From assembly GCA_051025295.1 (NCBI GenBank), contig JBMGJV010000016.1: DNA of 64,000 bases; one strand, 5' to 3'. This document shows, in pieces, positions 28,077 through 37,380 of this stretch (positions within the stretch are counted from its first letter, which is position 1; every line of letters begins with the position of its first letter). The notes beneath the pieces are model-generated. The model had not been told where the DNA came from and did not search any database. It saw only the letters and a list, made by a program, of their open reading frames with translations. The translations under genes were made by a program, and so were the position numbers. The stretch comes from KBS-83 sp051025295 (lineage in GTDB: Bacteria; Acidobacteriota; Terriglobia; Terriglobales; Acidobacteriaceae).

Positions 28077-28919
28077 ATGCCAACTTTGTCTATCGAAGTT
28101 CCGGATTCTGTCCTCGCCGCTCTGCAGCTACGATCTCACGCGACGGGAGAAGACACGTCGGCCATTGCCTCACGTGCACTCGGGCGAGCTCTTGGAATGC
28201 CCGTGCACACACTGTTCCAGGTATCCACTTCGCGGGCACTCGTCCAAGGTGTGTATCAGGAGGCAGTCTCTAGCTCCATCCTGCTTCGTCATGGGGATTT
28301 CGGACTTGGCACATTCGATCAGCTGGATGGAGAGATGGTCGTCCTGGATGGTGTTGTCTATCAGGTACGAAGCGATGGCACCGTGCACAGCGTCGAGGGG
28401 CACACAGGAACACCATTCGCAACGGTTCTCTATTTCTCACCCGACGAGTCTGTTCTGTTGAATGACGTTCATAGCTTCGCGGAGCTTTGTGCGATCTCGG
28501 ATCAGCATCGGACGTCGCAGAACCTTTTCTACGCGTTCCGTGTCGATGGGGTATTCAGCTTCATGCATACACGCGCGATGAAGCGCACGGAAAGTGGGAC
28601 CACCCTGAATGCGGCAGCTTCTGTCCAGGCCGAGTTTCAATTCAGGGATATAGAAGGAACACTCGTCGGATTATGGTCGCCGGTATTTGCCGGCTCGGTC
28701 GATATTCCTGGGTACCACTTTCATTTCGTCGCGAAGGACCGAAGCGGGGGTGGACACGTCCTGGAATGTGCCGGAGCGGGCCTCGTTCTGCAATTCGAGC
28801 GCATGACGGAGTTCCATCTTTCGCTTCCAGACTCCGAGGACTTTCTGCGGGCAGACCTCACGACAGACCGTTCCAAGGACCTCAGCGCGGCTGAGGGAAA
28901 GGATGCAGAGAGGAAATGA
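28077..28919 (+). CDS. budA: Alpha-acetolactate decarboxylase with N-terminal ribbon-helix-helix-like extension
   Basis: Residues 1-45 (MPTLSIEVPDSVLAALQLRS, then a second helix) look like a ribbon-helix-helix antitoxin-type segment. Residues 45-265 are a complete acetolactate decarboxylase: TLFQVSTSRALVQGVYQ, LRHGDFGLGTFDQLDGEM and the metal-binding His cluster GYHFHFVAKDRSGGGHVLEC. The enzyme converts acetolactate to acetoin and carbon dioxide. The ATGA overlap with the next gene, acetolactate synthase, confirms a two-gene acetoin pathway that disposes of pyruvate without acid. Confidence 0.92.
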   Translation: MPTLSIEVPDSVLAALQLRSHATGEDTSAIASRALGRALGMPVHTLFQVSTSRALVQGVYQEAVSSSILLRHGDFGLGTFDQLDGEMVVLDGVVYQVRSDGTVHSVEGHTGTPFATVLYFSPDESVLLNDVHSFAELCAISDQHRTSQNLFYAFRVDGVFSFMHTRAMKRTESGTTLNAAASVQAEFQFRDIEGTLVGLWSPVFAGSVDIPGYHFHFVAKDRSGGGHVLECAGAGLVLQFERMTEFHLSLPDSEDFLRADLTTDRSKDLSAAEGKDAERK

Positions 28920-30601
28920 TGAGCCTGGACGTAGCGAGAAAGCAACCGCCGAAGACCGGTGCCCATGTAGTCGTCGAGGCGCTCGAACGCCGCAATGTCA
29001 AATGGGTATTCGGTGTTCCCGGCGCAAAGATCGACGGTGTCTTCGACGCCCTTGCTGACTCTTCGATCCAGACCGTAGTGTGCCGTCACGAACAGAATGC
29101 GGCCTTCATTGCTGGCGGCGTTGGCAGAATGACAGGCAGAGCTGGTGTCGCGATCGCAACCTCGGGGCCAGGCAGCTCTAACCTGGTGACCGGGCTTGCC
29201 ACGGCGAAGGCCGAGGGAGATCCGATTGTAGCTATCGCAGGTGCCGTGGCACTTCAGGATAGATTGAAGAAGATTCACCAGACGTTGGACTCCGTCAGCC
29301 TGTGCAGGCCGGTCACGAAATACAGCGTGGAGGTGACTTCACCCACAGCTGTAGCGGAGGTGATGGAGAACGCATTTCGCGCAGCGGAGGAGGAACGGCC
29401 CGGCGCAGCCTTCGTCAGCGTTCCGTTCGATGTGATGGCCTCCCCGGCGCAATGTGAAGCGATCGACCCAACGCCAACCCCGATACTCGGGCCTGCCAAC
29501 GCGGACGCAATTCGAGACGCGGCGAAGCTCATTAACGAAGCTCAAAAGCCGATCGTACTTGTGGGGATGCTGGCCAGCAAGCCGGAAAACATCCACGGGA
29601 TTCAGCAACTCCTTACAGATGGAAAGCTTCCTGTAGTTGGTACTTTTCAAGCTGCCGGCACAGTCTCGCTCGTCGATTATCTCAACTTCGCTGGGCGCGT
29701 GTGGCAGACGAACAATCTGCCGGGGGACCGGGTACTCGCAGCCGCGGACCTGGTCATCACCATCGGCTATGATCCCGTCGAGTATTGGCCCTCCATATGG
29801 AATGCAGGCAAACACCGCTCAATCATCCATGTCGATTCTGGGAAGGCGGACATCGACAACAGCTACCGCCCAAGCGTCGAATCGATCGGCGCGATTGGCC
29901 CGACCACCTCTGCATTAGCAGCCCTGGTGAAGCACAAAAGGCCTGATCCTGAAATGTCGAAGCTGCTGAGCGAGATCACTCAACAGCGAGAAGAAGCCGC
30001 CCGTATCGGTGCAGCTAAAGGCGGAACGCCGATTCATCCGTTACGGCTTGTCTCGGAACTCCAGTCGATCCTCACTTCTGACATGACCCTCTGTCTCGAC
30101 ATGGGTTCGTTTCATCTTTGGGTAGCACGGAATCTTCACAGTTTCCGCGCCCGACAGGTGCTCATGACCAACGGACAGCAGACTCTGGGTGTTGCCCTTC
30201 CGTGGGCGATAGCTGCGACACTCGTGCGCCCAGCTGAGAAGGTCGTCTCAATATCCGGCGATGGTGGTTTCCTGTTTTCCGCGATGGAGCTCGAGACGGC
30301 AGTCCGCCTGCAATCGCACGTCGTGCACATGGTGTGGATTGATGGCACCTACAACATGGTTGCGATTCAAGAGCGACAGAAGTACGGCCGGTCGTCAGGT
30401 GTCGAGTTCGGTCCGGTCGATCCCGTGAGATTTGCAGAGTCATTTGGAGCGACCGGGCTGATGATTCGCTCTCCCGATGAAATCGCGCCTGTGATGAAGC
30501 GAGCCATGGATGCATCCGGACCAGTAATCGTAGGGGTCTCGGTTGATTACAGGGACAATCACATGCTCTTCGAGAACGTCGATACACGGGCAATCCACTA
30601 A
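28916..30601 (+). CDS. budB: Catabolic acetolactate synthase
   Basis: This 561-residue thiamine-diphosphate enzyme has the activating Glu in VCRHEQNAAFIAGG, the ThDP/Mg motif GDGGFLFSAMELETA ending in TYNMV, and the active-site segment VWIDGTYNMVAIQE typical of catabolic (FAD-independent) acetolactate synthases. It joins two pyruvates to acetolactate. It overlaps budA by four bases, so both steps to acetoin are made together. Length fits the AlsS/BudB group, not the anabolic IlvB group, and there is no regulatory subunit gene nearby. Confidence 0.92.
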   Translation: MMSLDVARKQPPKTGAHVVVEALERRNVKWVFGVPGAKIDGVFDALADSSIQTVVCRHEQNAAFIAGGVGRMTGRAGVAIATSGPGSSNLVTGLATAKAEGDPIVAIAGAVALQDRLKKIHQTLDSVSLCRPVTKYSVEVTSPTAVAEVMENAFRAAEEERPGAAFVSVPFDVMASPAQCEAIDPTPTPILGPANADAIRDAAKLINEAQKPIVLVGMLASKPENIHGIQQLLTDGKLPVVGTFQAAGTVSLVDYLNFAGRVWQTNNLPGDRVLAAADLVITIGYDPVEYWPSIWNAGKHRSIIHVDSGKADIDNSYRPSVESIGAIGPTTSALAALVKHKRPDPEMSKLLSEITQQREEAARIGAAKGGTPIHPLRLVSELQSILTSDMTLCLDMGSFHLWVARNLHSFRARQVLMTNGQQTLGVALPWAIAATLVRPAEKVVSISGDGGFLFSAMELETAVRLQSHVVHMVWIDGTYNMVAIQERQKYGRSSGVEFGPVDPVRFAESFGATGLMIRSPDEIAPVMKRAMDASGPVIVGVSVDYRDNHMLFENVDTRAIH

Positions 30602-30630
30602 ACATCGCGAAAACACAGGGAGGAGTCACC

Positions 30631-32118
30631 ATGGAATCATTACGACAGCCGGATGCCGTCCTCATCGGGGCAGGAATCATGAGCGTCACTTTGGCGGCGC
30701 TTCTCAAGCGCCTGGATCCCTCGATGCAGATCGTCATTTACGAGGTCCTCAGCTCTGAAGCGCAGGAGAGCTCGAACGCATGGAACAATGCCGGAACTGG
30801 ACACGCCGCCCTATGCGAACTGAACTATACCCCGGAGGATGCAAAAGGCAAGGTCGACATCTCCAAGGCGCTGACTGTAAATACGGAGTTCGACCTCTCT
30901 CGCCAGTTCTGGGCTTCTCTGGTTCGTGAAGGCGCAATCAAGGAGCCCCAGGCCTTCATCCACTCTGTTCCTCACTGCAGTTTTGTTCAGGGCAAGGACA
31001 ACGTTGATCTTCTTAAGCGCAGGCATGCAGCGCTTACTGCACACCCAAACTACAAGGGTATGGAGTACACCGACGACACGAGCACACTGCGCGAATGGTT
31101 CCCCTTGGTGACGGAGGGCCGGAGTCCAGGCGAGACCATTGCAGCCACGCGGATGTGCACGGGCACGGACGTTGATTACAGCGCCTTGACATCCGTCCTG
31201 CTCGATTCGCTGCGCGAAATGAAAGGGTTCCAAATCAAGTTCCTGCAACGCGTGCAGAATCTCGAGCGAGCTGGAGCCCGCTGGAGAGTAACCGTTCGCG
31301 ATGAGATGACAGGCGAATCCGACCAGTTCGAGACCAACTTCGTCTTTATCGGAGCGGGCGGAGGCTCACTCCCCTTGTTACAAAAGTCCGGTATCGCGGA
31401 GGGCCGTGGATACGCTGGATTCCCCGTCAGCGGCATCTGGCTTCGTTGCGACTCGACCGTGGTTGCGTCTCGACACAACGCGAAGGTTTATGGGAAGGCG
31501 TCCGTTGGCTCGCCCCCCATGTCAGTTCCACATCTGGATACACGTCACGTCGACGGTAAGGTATCCCTCCTCTTTGGTCCATATGCCGGCTTTTCTACAA
31601 AATTCCTGAAGCATGGCTCCTATCTCGATCTGTTTGGATCAATAGATCCAGAAAACCTGCTCCCCATGCTGGCCGTGGGTAAGGACAACGTTGCTCTCAC
31701 CGAGTACCTCGTCGGCCAGGTGATGGAGTCGCAGGGAGAACGGTTCGCCGCTCTTCGCGAGTTCTACCCCGCATTGAGCGAGCAGGATTGGCGCCTGGAG
31801 GTGGCAGGTCAGCGGGTGCAGATCATCAAGAAGGATCCGCTTCGCGGTGGAGTTCTTCAGTTCGGGACAGAGATCGTGCATGCGGCAGATCAGTCCCTGG
31901 CCGCGATGCTCGGGGCATCGCCGGGCGCATCTACTTCGGTGGCGATCATGTTGGAAGTCATCGAGCGATGCTTTACCGATCGTCTCGACCACGGAGGCTG
32001 GATCGATAAGCTGCGCGCACTGATCCCCTCTTATGGCGAATCGCTCATCACCAACACCGACCTCTGCAAGAGGGTGAGGGCTGACACAGCCGCCGCTCTG
32101 AATATCGTCAATCTCTAA
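30631..32118 (+). CDS. mqo: Malate:quinone oxidoreductase
   Basis: This 495-residue FAD protein has the dinucleotide motif LIGAGIMSVTLAALLKRL, the family's opening SSNAWNNAGTGHAALCELNYT, and the C-terminal signature QRVQIIKKDPLRGGVLQFGT. Mqo oxidises malate to oxaloacetate and passes electrons to membrane quinones. A GGGAGGAG precedes the ATG. It follows the acetoin genes by 29 bases and is probably in the same transcript. The nearby cytochrome bd oxidase could accept the electrons. Confidence 0.93.
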   Translation: MESLRQPDAVLIGAGIMSVTLAALLKRLDPSMQIVIYEVLSSEAQESSNAWNNAGTGHAALCELNYTPEDAKGKVDISKALTVNTEFDLSRQFWASLVREGAIKEPQAFIHSVPHCSFVQGKDNVDLLKRRHAALTAHPNYKGMEYTDDTSTLREWFPLVTEGRSPGETIAATRMCTGTDVDYSALTSVLLDSLREMKGFQIKFLQRVQNLERAGARWRVTVRDEMTGESDQFETNFVFIGAGGGSLPLLQKSGIAEGRGYAGFPVSGIWLRCDSTVVASRHNAKVYGKASVGSPPMSVPHLDTRHVDGKVSLLFGPYAGFSTKFLKHGSYLDLFGSIDPENLLPMLAVGKDNVALTEYLVGQVMESQGERFAALREFYPALSEQDWRLEVAGQRVQIIKKDPLRGGVLQFGTEIVHAADQSLAAMLGASPGASTSVAIMLEVIERCFTDRLDHGGWIDKLRALIPSYGESLITNTDLCKRVRADTAAALNIVNL

Positions 32119-32182
32119 GAGCAATTAGCTCAGGCGCCCAATCAGGTCGTCTGAACATGCACTACATAATCCAAGGAGGAAC

Positions 32183-32539
32183 ATGATCCGCGCCTACCGC
32201 ATCTACACCGGCCCAGACGGCGATTCGCATGTGACGACGGGGTCCGTGCGGGCAGACGTCCTGGTCAACGCAAGGACCATCCATTTCAAGGAGACTGCGG
32301 CACACTCTACCTACGACTGGCACAATGATCCTGTTCCGCAGTATGTCCTAACCCTCAGTGGCATTCTTGAGTTCACGACAAGGGGTGGCGAGACCTTCAC
32401 CATCAAGCCAGGAGACGTTCTTATTGCGGAAGATCACACGGGCACAGGGCACACATGGCGATTGCTGAACGACGATCCGTGGCGTCGTGCCTATGTCATC
32501 TTCGCGCCAGGCGCAGACACGCAGTTCATCCCCGACTGA
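32183..32539 (+). CDS. Small cupin protein
   Basis: This 118-residue protein is a single cupin barrel. The metal-binding style motif is degenerate: HSTYDWHNDPVPQYVLTLSG, then the second motif GDVLIAEDHTGTGHTWR. AAGGAGG precedes the start. It is the last gene of the rightward set and may be a small-molecule-binding or isomerase-type protein; no substrate is assigned. Confidence 0.8.
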   Translation: MIRAYRIYTGPDGDSHVTTGSVRADVLVNARTIHFKETAAHSTYDWHNDPVPQYVLTLSGILEFTTRGGETFTIKPGDVLIAEDHTGTGHTWRLLNDDPWRRAYVIFAPGADTQFIPD

Positions 32540-32562
32540 ACCCTTCCATCAGCACGACACCT

Positions 32563-32591
32563 TGCAGCGGCCGGATAGTTCGGCCGCTGCA
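32563..32591. terminator. Bidirectional terminator-like hairpin
   Basis: Perfect 11-base arms TGCAGCGGCCG and CGGCCGCTGCA flank a 7-base loop. It lies between the convergent cupin and cydB genes, where a two-way terminator is expected. There is no strong T run on either side. Confidence 0.65.
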
Positions 32592-32641
32592 CTTCTCTGC
32601 TCCTTTACGCTTTCACTCTTCTGTGACTCACCCGGGTGCAA

Positions 32642-33664
32642 CTACTCCGACGCGGCGACCGCCCGTTCCTTCCGCTGATCCTTAAAGATATAAAGCAGGA
32701 GCGCTAACGATGGGAAGAGGAGTACAGCTCCAGCAGCCGACGCCAGGAGAATATCCTTAACCACATTCTCAGACAGAGCGGAGTTGAAGATCGTGGCGTT
32801 CGGCCGAGCCAGGTACGGGTACTGCGCAGATGCCCAGCCAATCACGACCGACCCCGCGAACACTGCCACCATCACTCGTGCCAGCCTGACCCGGTCTCGG
32901 TAGATAGCCAGCTCTCCGGCGACCAGAGAGGCGAGCGCACTGATCTCGGCACAGAGAGCGAACCCGCTATGAAGCAGGCCTGCTCTCAGTGCCCGCGCAT
33001 ACCACTCCGTCAGCACGACGCTGCCGGCGGCGAAGCACGCAGTAACCAGGCCCGCAGCGAACGCGCGTCCACGGAATGCATCGCGAAGCTCCCGGCTCTC
33101 CGATTCAACAGCCAGGTAGGTTGCGGCCAGGTAGGCACAGACGGCAAGTGTAGACAGACCCACGCAGAGAGAAAACGGGTTCAGCCAGTCGAAGATATAT
33201 CCATTCAGGCTTTCATCACCGGCAACAAGCAGGTGGCCGTCAGACAAAGACGCCAGGATGATCCCGGCAACGATCGGTGTGAAGCTGCTCGATGCTGAGA
33301 ATACGTACCCGCACGTTCGCTGCATCTCAGAGTTGGTGGTCGAATACGCTCGGAACACGAATGACGATCCGCGCAGCACAATTCCAAGCAACATCAGCAG
33401 GATGGGCACACAGAGGGCAATCATGATCGCGCCAAAGGCCCGCGGAAATCCCGCAAAGAGGAGTACCACCATCAAGACAAGCCAGACATGATTGGCTTCC
33501 CAGATAGGGCGTATCGCGCTCGCGATTAAATTCCTTTGCTCTTCCTTCAGATGGCCGCTACTGAGCAGATCCCAGAACCCTGCGCCATAGTCTGCTCCTC
33601 CGAGGACCACATAAAGCACGAGGGCAACTACCATCACCGCGGCAAGAAGCGCATTTATCGGCAC
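32642..33664 (-). CDS. cydB: Cytochrome bd-type quinol oxidase subunit II
   Basis: This 340-residue membrane protein starts at a GTG preceded by AGGAGA. It shows the subunit II features LGGADYGAGFWDLLS and IWEANHVWLVLMVVLLFAGFPRAF, with about eight to nine membrane helices. With CydA it forms the terminal oxidase that reduces oxygen with quinol electrons at low oxygen. The gene lies nine bases after cydA, so it is cotranscribed. Confidence 0.93.
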   Translation of the reverse strand: MPINALLAAVMVVALVLYVVLGGADYGAGFWDLLSSGHLKEEQRNLIASAIRPIWEANHVWLVLMVVLLFAGFPRAFGAIMIALCVPILLMLLGIVLRGSSFVFRAYSTTNSEMQRTCGYVFSASSSFTPIVAGIILASLSDGHLLVAGDESLNGYIFDWLNPFSLCVGLSTLAVCAYLAATYLAVESESRELRDAFRGRAFAAGLVTACFAAGSVVLTEWYARALRAGLLHSGFALCAEISALASLVAGELAIYRDRVRLARVMVAVFAGSVVIGWASAQYPYLARPNATIFNSALSENVVKDILLASAAGAVLLFPSLALLLYIFKDQRKERAVAASE

Positions 33665-33673
33665 TGGTCTCTC

Positions 33674-34993
33674 CTAAACAGCGTCAGCATCGTGGCTTCT
33701 TGGATCAGCGATCACATGGGCGGCAAGCAGCCATACCACCACGACGCCCAGAACGCAGTAGAGTAGTGAAGCAAGCACAAACGGGACCTGGAGGTGCTGA
33801 ACCTTTGTCACCGCGTCTCGTGTCCGCAGTATTCCAAAGATGACCCAGGGCTGCCGGCCCAATTCAGTCACCATCCACCCCGCCTCGAGAGCTGCGAACC
33901 CCAAGGGGCCGCAAACCACAAGGAGCACCAGATATCTTCGGTGTGTGCATAGAGGTTTGCGTCTGCACGCTAGCCAAGCCCCCACGAGCGCAACAAGAGT
34001 GAGCACGCTGCCAAGCCCTACCATCACTTGAAACGACAGGTGGACGAGCGGGACGCGGGGCCAGTCTTCTTCGGGGAACGCATCGAGGCCTTTCACCAGC
34101 GCATCCGGCTTGTGGAACGCAAGCAGGCTCAATCCGTGCGGGATCTCGAGTGCGTACCGGGTGGTGCGCTCCTTCTCATCCGGCAAACCGCCGATCCGTA
34201 ATGGCGCGCCTACCTCCGTCCGGAACTGACCCTCGAGGCTGGCCAGCTTTACCGGTTGCGTCCGCGCAACCATTCGCGCCAGTGCGTCACCGCTCATTCC
34301 TTGCGCCAGCACAGCAATACCGCCTACGGACAGTGCGATGCCGATCGCAACCTCATCGAAGCGGTTTCGCCCCCGCCGCAGCATCAACCAGCTGTGCACC
34401 CCTGCGGTAGCGAAGCCTGCCGCACAGTAGGAAGCGAGCACCATGTGAACCGCCTCAGGAACAGCAGCCGGGTTCAACATGGCTCTGAGTGGTTCCACCC
34501 GGCTGAACTCACCGTTCACCAGCGTGAAGCCCGCAGGTGTGTTCATCCACGCATTCACAAAGGTGACGAATATCGCGGAAACCGCGCCACTTACCGCAAC
34601 GATTGCACCAGAGAGGAGATGGATAAACTCCGGCGTCCTATTCCACCCATAAAGGTAAACACCCAGGAAGATAGCTTCCGTGAAGAATGCAAAGCCCTCC
34701 AGCGAGAACGGCATCCCGATCACTGAGCCCGCGTTCTCCATGAATCGCGGCCATAGCAGCCCTAGTTCGAAGGAAAGAATCGTTCCTGACACCGCGCCTA
34801 CAGCGAAGAGGATCGCAGCTCCCTTCGCCCATCGTCTTGCCAAGACCAGGTAAACAGGCTCTCGTGTGCGGAGCCACTTCCACTCCGCGATCGTCATCAT
34901 CAGCGGGAAAGCGACACCCATGACAGCAAAGATGATGTGGAAACCTAGAGACATGCCCATCTGAGCACGTGCAGACAAAAGATCACTTATCAT
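33674..34993 (-). CDS. cydA: Cytochrome bd-type quinol oxidase subunit I
   Basis: The start at ATG 34993 gives MISDLLSARAQMGMSLGFH, the correct CydA opening with the haem-ligand His; the open frame extends upstream but without homology. Other features are AFPLMMTIAEWKWLRTREP, the quinol-side GFAFFTEAIFLGVYLYGWNR and the GRQPWVIFGILRT motif. Its 439 residues and lack of a long Q-loop insertion place it with the short-loop, cyanide-insensitive (CioA) type. It couples quinol oxidation to oxygen reduction. It may accept electrons from Mqo across the neighbouring convergent operon. Confidence 0.92.
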   Translation of the reverse strand: MISDLLSARAQMGMSLGFHIIFAVMGVAFPLMMTIAEWKWLRTREPVYLVLARRWAKGAAILFAVGAVSGTILSFELGLLWPRFMENAGSVIGMPFSLEGFAFFTEAIFLGVYLYGWNRTPEFIHLLSGAIVAVSGAVSAIFVTFVNAWMNTPAGFTLVNGEFSRVEPLRAMLNPAAVPEAVHMVLASYCAAGFATAGVHSWLMLRRGRNRFDEVAIGIALSVGGIAVLAQGMSGDALARMVARTQPVKLASLEGQFRTEVGAPLRIGGLPDEKERTTRYALEIPHGLSLLAFHKPDALVKGLDAFPEEDWPRVPLVHLSFQVMVGLGSVLTLVALVGAWLACRRKPLCTHRRYLVLLVVCGPLGFAALEAGWMVTELGRQPWVIFGILRTRDAVTKVQHLQVPFVLASLLYCVLGVVVVWLLAAHVIADPRSHDADAV

Positions 34994-35192
34994 GTGTCCA
35001 CCCGAGCGCGAACAGCGACTTTGCCTAAGGTTCCAAGAGTGGCCCTGCGCCAAGCGAAGATCATCCTGATGCGTTGCCCACGCCGACCGTTCAGTAGCGG
35101 ATGCTGTGTCTCGCTTGAAGAGCATCCTCCATGAATCTGTCTGAATGCTCCATTCCATCTTCCCTGTATGCGCGCAGTCCTTGTGCCTGCGC

Positions 35193-35891
35193 TCAGGAAA
35201 CCGCCGCCCTGAGCAGCGTATGAACTCCATTCCAGGAAATCTGCACGCCAATACACATCACTAGAAATGCGATGATCCGGAGCACGCCATGGACGAGTGC
35301 AGAAGGCACCATTCCGGCGACGAACGGGGCATACGCATAGCAAACGAAAACCATCGCGCTCAGAACAGCAACACCTAGGAACAGTCCCGCAAATGCGCTT
35401 ATCCGATCGGCAAGCTGAAGACTGTTGGCCTGAGCGCTGAGCGTCAGCGTCACGGCGATGGTGCCCGGATCCACTGTTATGGGAAACGTGAGCGGATAGA
35501 ACGTTCTCGATTGCCAGCAGTTGGCGACGCACTCCTCCGCAGCACTGCGGACGCCCGGACCCGCTATCTTCTGCTCGCTCGTCGGCCTGTTTAGCAAGCG
35601 CCACCCGATTGCTGCAAGGATCGCCCCACCTACCAATTGCAGGACTTCGACAGAGATGCCGAAGAAACGAAGAGCGTACGGACCGAGTACCGCAACCAGT
35701 GCCACGAAGATGGCCGTATCCACCGCGATTCTCTTCGCCAGAAGCTTGTACGTTTCGCCTCCAGCCACCCCGACAACGCCCTGTAGTTCGAATGCGGATC
35801 CTGGCGGATTGATCAGCGGAAGAAGAGCGCTGAATCCCATGATCGAATATGTTTCGAATTCCCTTACGTGAGCTGCAATCATGCACGACAT
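35193..35891 (-). CDS. MarC family membrane protein
   Basis: This 232-residue protein has about six membrane helices and the MarC features SALLPLINPPGSAFELQG, LRFFGISVEVLQLVGGAILA and PLTFPITVDPGTIAVTLTL. The start is taken at 35891 although a few later Met codons exist. MarC proteins are inner-membrane proteins of uncertain function. It lies 199 bases upstream of cydA on the same strand and could share its transcript. Confidence 0.88.
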   Translation of the reverse strand: MSCMIAAHVREFETYSIMGFSALLPLINPPGSAFELQGVVGVAGGETYKLLAKRIAVDTAIFVALVAVLGPYALRFFGISVEVLQLVGGAILAAIGWRLLNRPTSEQKIAGPGVRSAAEECVANCWQSRTFYPLTFPITVDPGTIAVTLTLSAQANSLQLADRISAFAGLFLGVAVLSAMVFVCYAYAPFVAGMVPSALVHGVLRIIAFLVMCIGVQISWNGVHTLLRAAVS

Positions 35892-36246
35892 GGTGCCGCC
35901 CCCATCTGAGAAACTCTAGCGGCCCGGCGGATTGCTGCATATTCCATGTTCTTTGCATGGAAGCCGCGCGCCGTCTTCAACAACTCGACTTGAGTTCGCC
36001 CAGCGCATCGTCTTCCGACACGGTTCAATAAAGATGGAATTGGCACATCATCCTCGCCGCGTTATCAAGTAACTCATGGCTTGTATCGCAGGTCAGATTG
36101 CACATCTCCTTCGAGTAAGGCATCAGCCCAAGCTGCTAATCGCCGGTTACCAGAAGCAGGCAGCGTGTGCAGGAGCCACCGACCCCCGATGACGGAATCG
36201 AGCGAACGTGCAGTCGTGATGGTGGATATCTACCCAGGAGAAGGAC
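35892..36246. other. Divergent intergenic region between marC and the alcohol dehydrogenase gene
   Basis: About 355 bases hold the divergent promoters of the leftward marC and rightward dehydrogenase genes. No convincing open frame or RNA was found. Confidence 0.35.
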
Positions 36247-37343
36247 ATGCTCGCAGCAAGAATGCACGGGTACAAACAGGCATTGGAGCTTGAGGACATC
36301 CAGGTTCCAGAGATGGCCTCCGATCAGGTGTTGGTGAGAGTTGGGGGAGCCGGAATGTGTCGCTCAGATGTACAGCTCATCGACGGCTACTTTGCGGAAG
36401 CGCTGAAGACGACCTTCCCTATCACCCCCGGACACGAGATTGCAGGGCTGGTTGAGGCGATCGGTGACCGTGTCCCGAAGTCCGCTCAGCTTGCGATCGG
36501 AGATCAGGTCGTAGTCGCTGCCGGATGGGGAGATGGGATATGCCGTCAGTGTCGCGTCGGCGACGAACAACTCTGCGAGCACGGGAGTTGGCCGGGCTTT
36601 GGGCCTCCAGGCGGCTACGCCGAATTCATCCCGGTGCCGTACCGGCAGCTCATCCGCGTCGAACATCGGCTCAACTGGGAAGAGCTCGCGCCCCTGACCG
36701 ATGCAGGAGTCACACCATACCGCGCCATTAAAAAGCTGCGCGCTGCCGGTGTCCTCAGGGCTGACCGCGTCATGGGTGTATTCGGGGCCAGTGGCTTGGG
36801 AAGTTATGCAGTGCAATACGCGAAGCTCCTCTCGGGTGGAGCGACAGTCGTCGCATTCGCGCGGAACGACGAGAAACTTGCTATCGCGAAAGAACGCGGA
36901 GCAGACGTCACCATCAACACCCGTGGCAAGGCCCTGGCTGATATTCAAAATGAACTCTTCAAGTTGACTGGAGCGCGGAAGCTTGATGCGGCCATTGACT
37001 GCGTTGAGCCGCGGAAACCATTCAGACCGGCATTGGCCTGCTCCACACTTCTGGCGCCTTCGTCTCTGTCGGTCTGGTCGGTACAAGAATAGACATCCCT
37101 CTGTTCCCGTTCACTGCCGGGGAACTCACATACCACGGTTCCTTCTGGGCGAACTACAGCGATCTGCAGGAGGTGCTTGCACTCGCTCAGAAGGGAAAGA
37201 TCCAGCACACCATCAAGCGGATTCAGTTCAAGGATGTGAATGAGAACCTCGAGCTACTCCGCGCCGGCGAGATCATCGGCCGAGCCGTGATCGTGTTTGA
37301 CGTCCCGTGGAATGGATCCACCACCAACGCGCCGAAGAAATAG
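36247..37343 (+). pseudogene. Zinc-dependent alcohol dehydrogenase interrupted by a one-base deletion
   Basis: The first 255 residues are a medium-chain alcohol dehydrogenase. They include the catalytic-zinc Cys in GAGMCRSDVQLIDGYF, the zinc His motif GHEIAGLVEAIGDRV, structural-zinc cysteines in GICRQCRVGDEQLCEHG, and the NAD motif FGASGLGSYAVQYAKLL. Near 37010 the frame shifts; restoring one G after GTTGAG lets it continue ETIQTGIGLLHTSGAFVSVG to FDVPWNGSTTNAPKK and a stop at 37343. The full protein would have about 365 residues, normal for the family. GGAG precedes the start. Either the gene is inactive or the assembly has an error. Confidence 0.85.
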
Positions 37344-37380
37344 CTCTCGGCTGTATAACACCCCACTTCAGGAGAAAACA

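Noticed and set aside
27979..28461. A rightward frame overlapping the start of budA
   Set aside because: It is an out-of-frame shadow of budA with high Arg/Ser content and no start signal.
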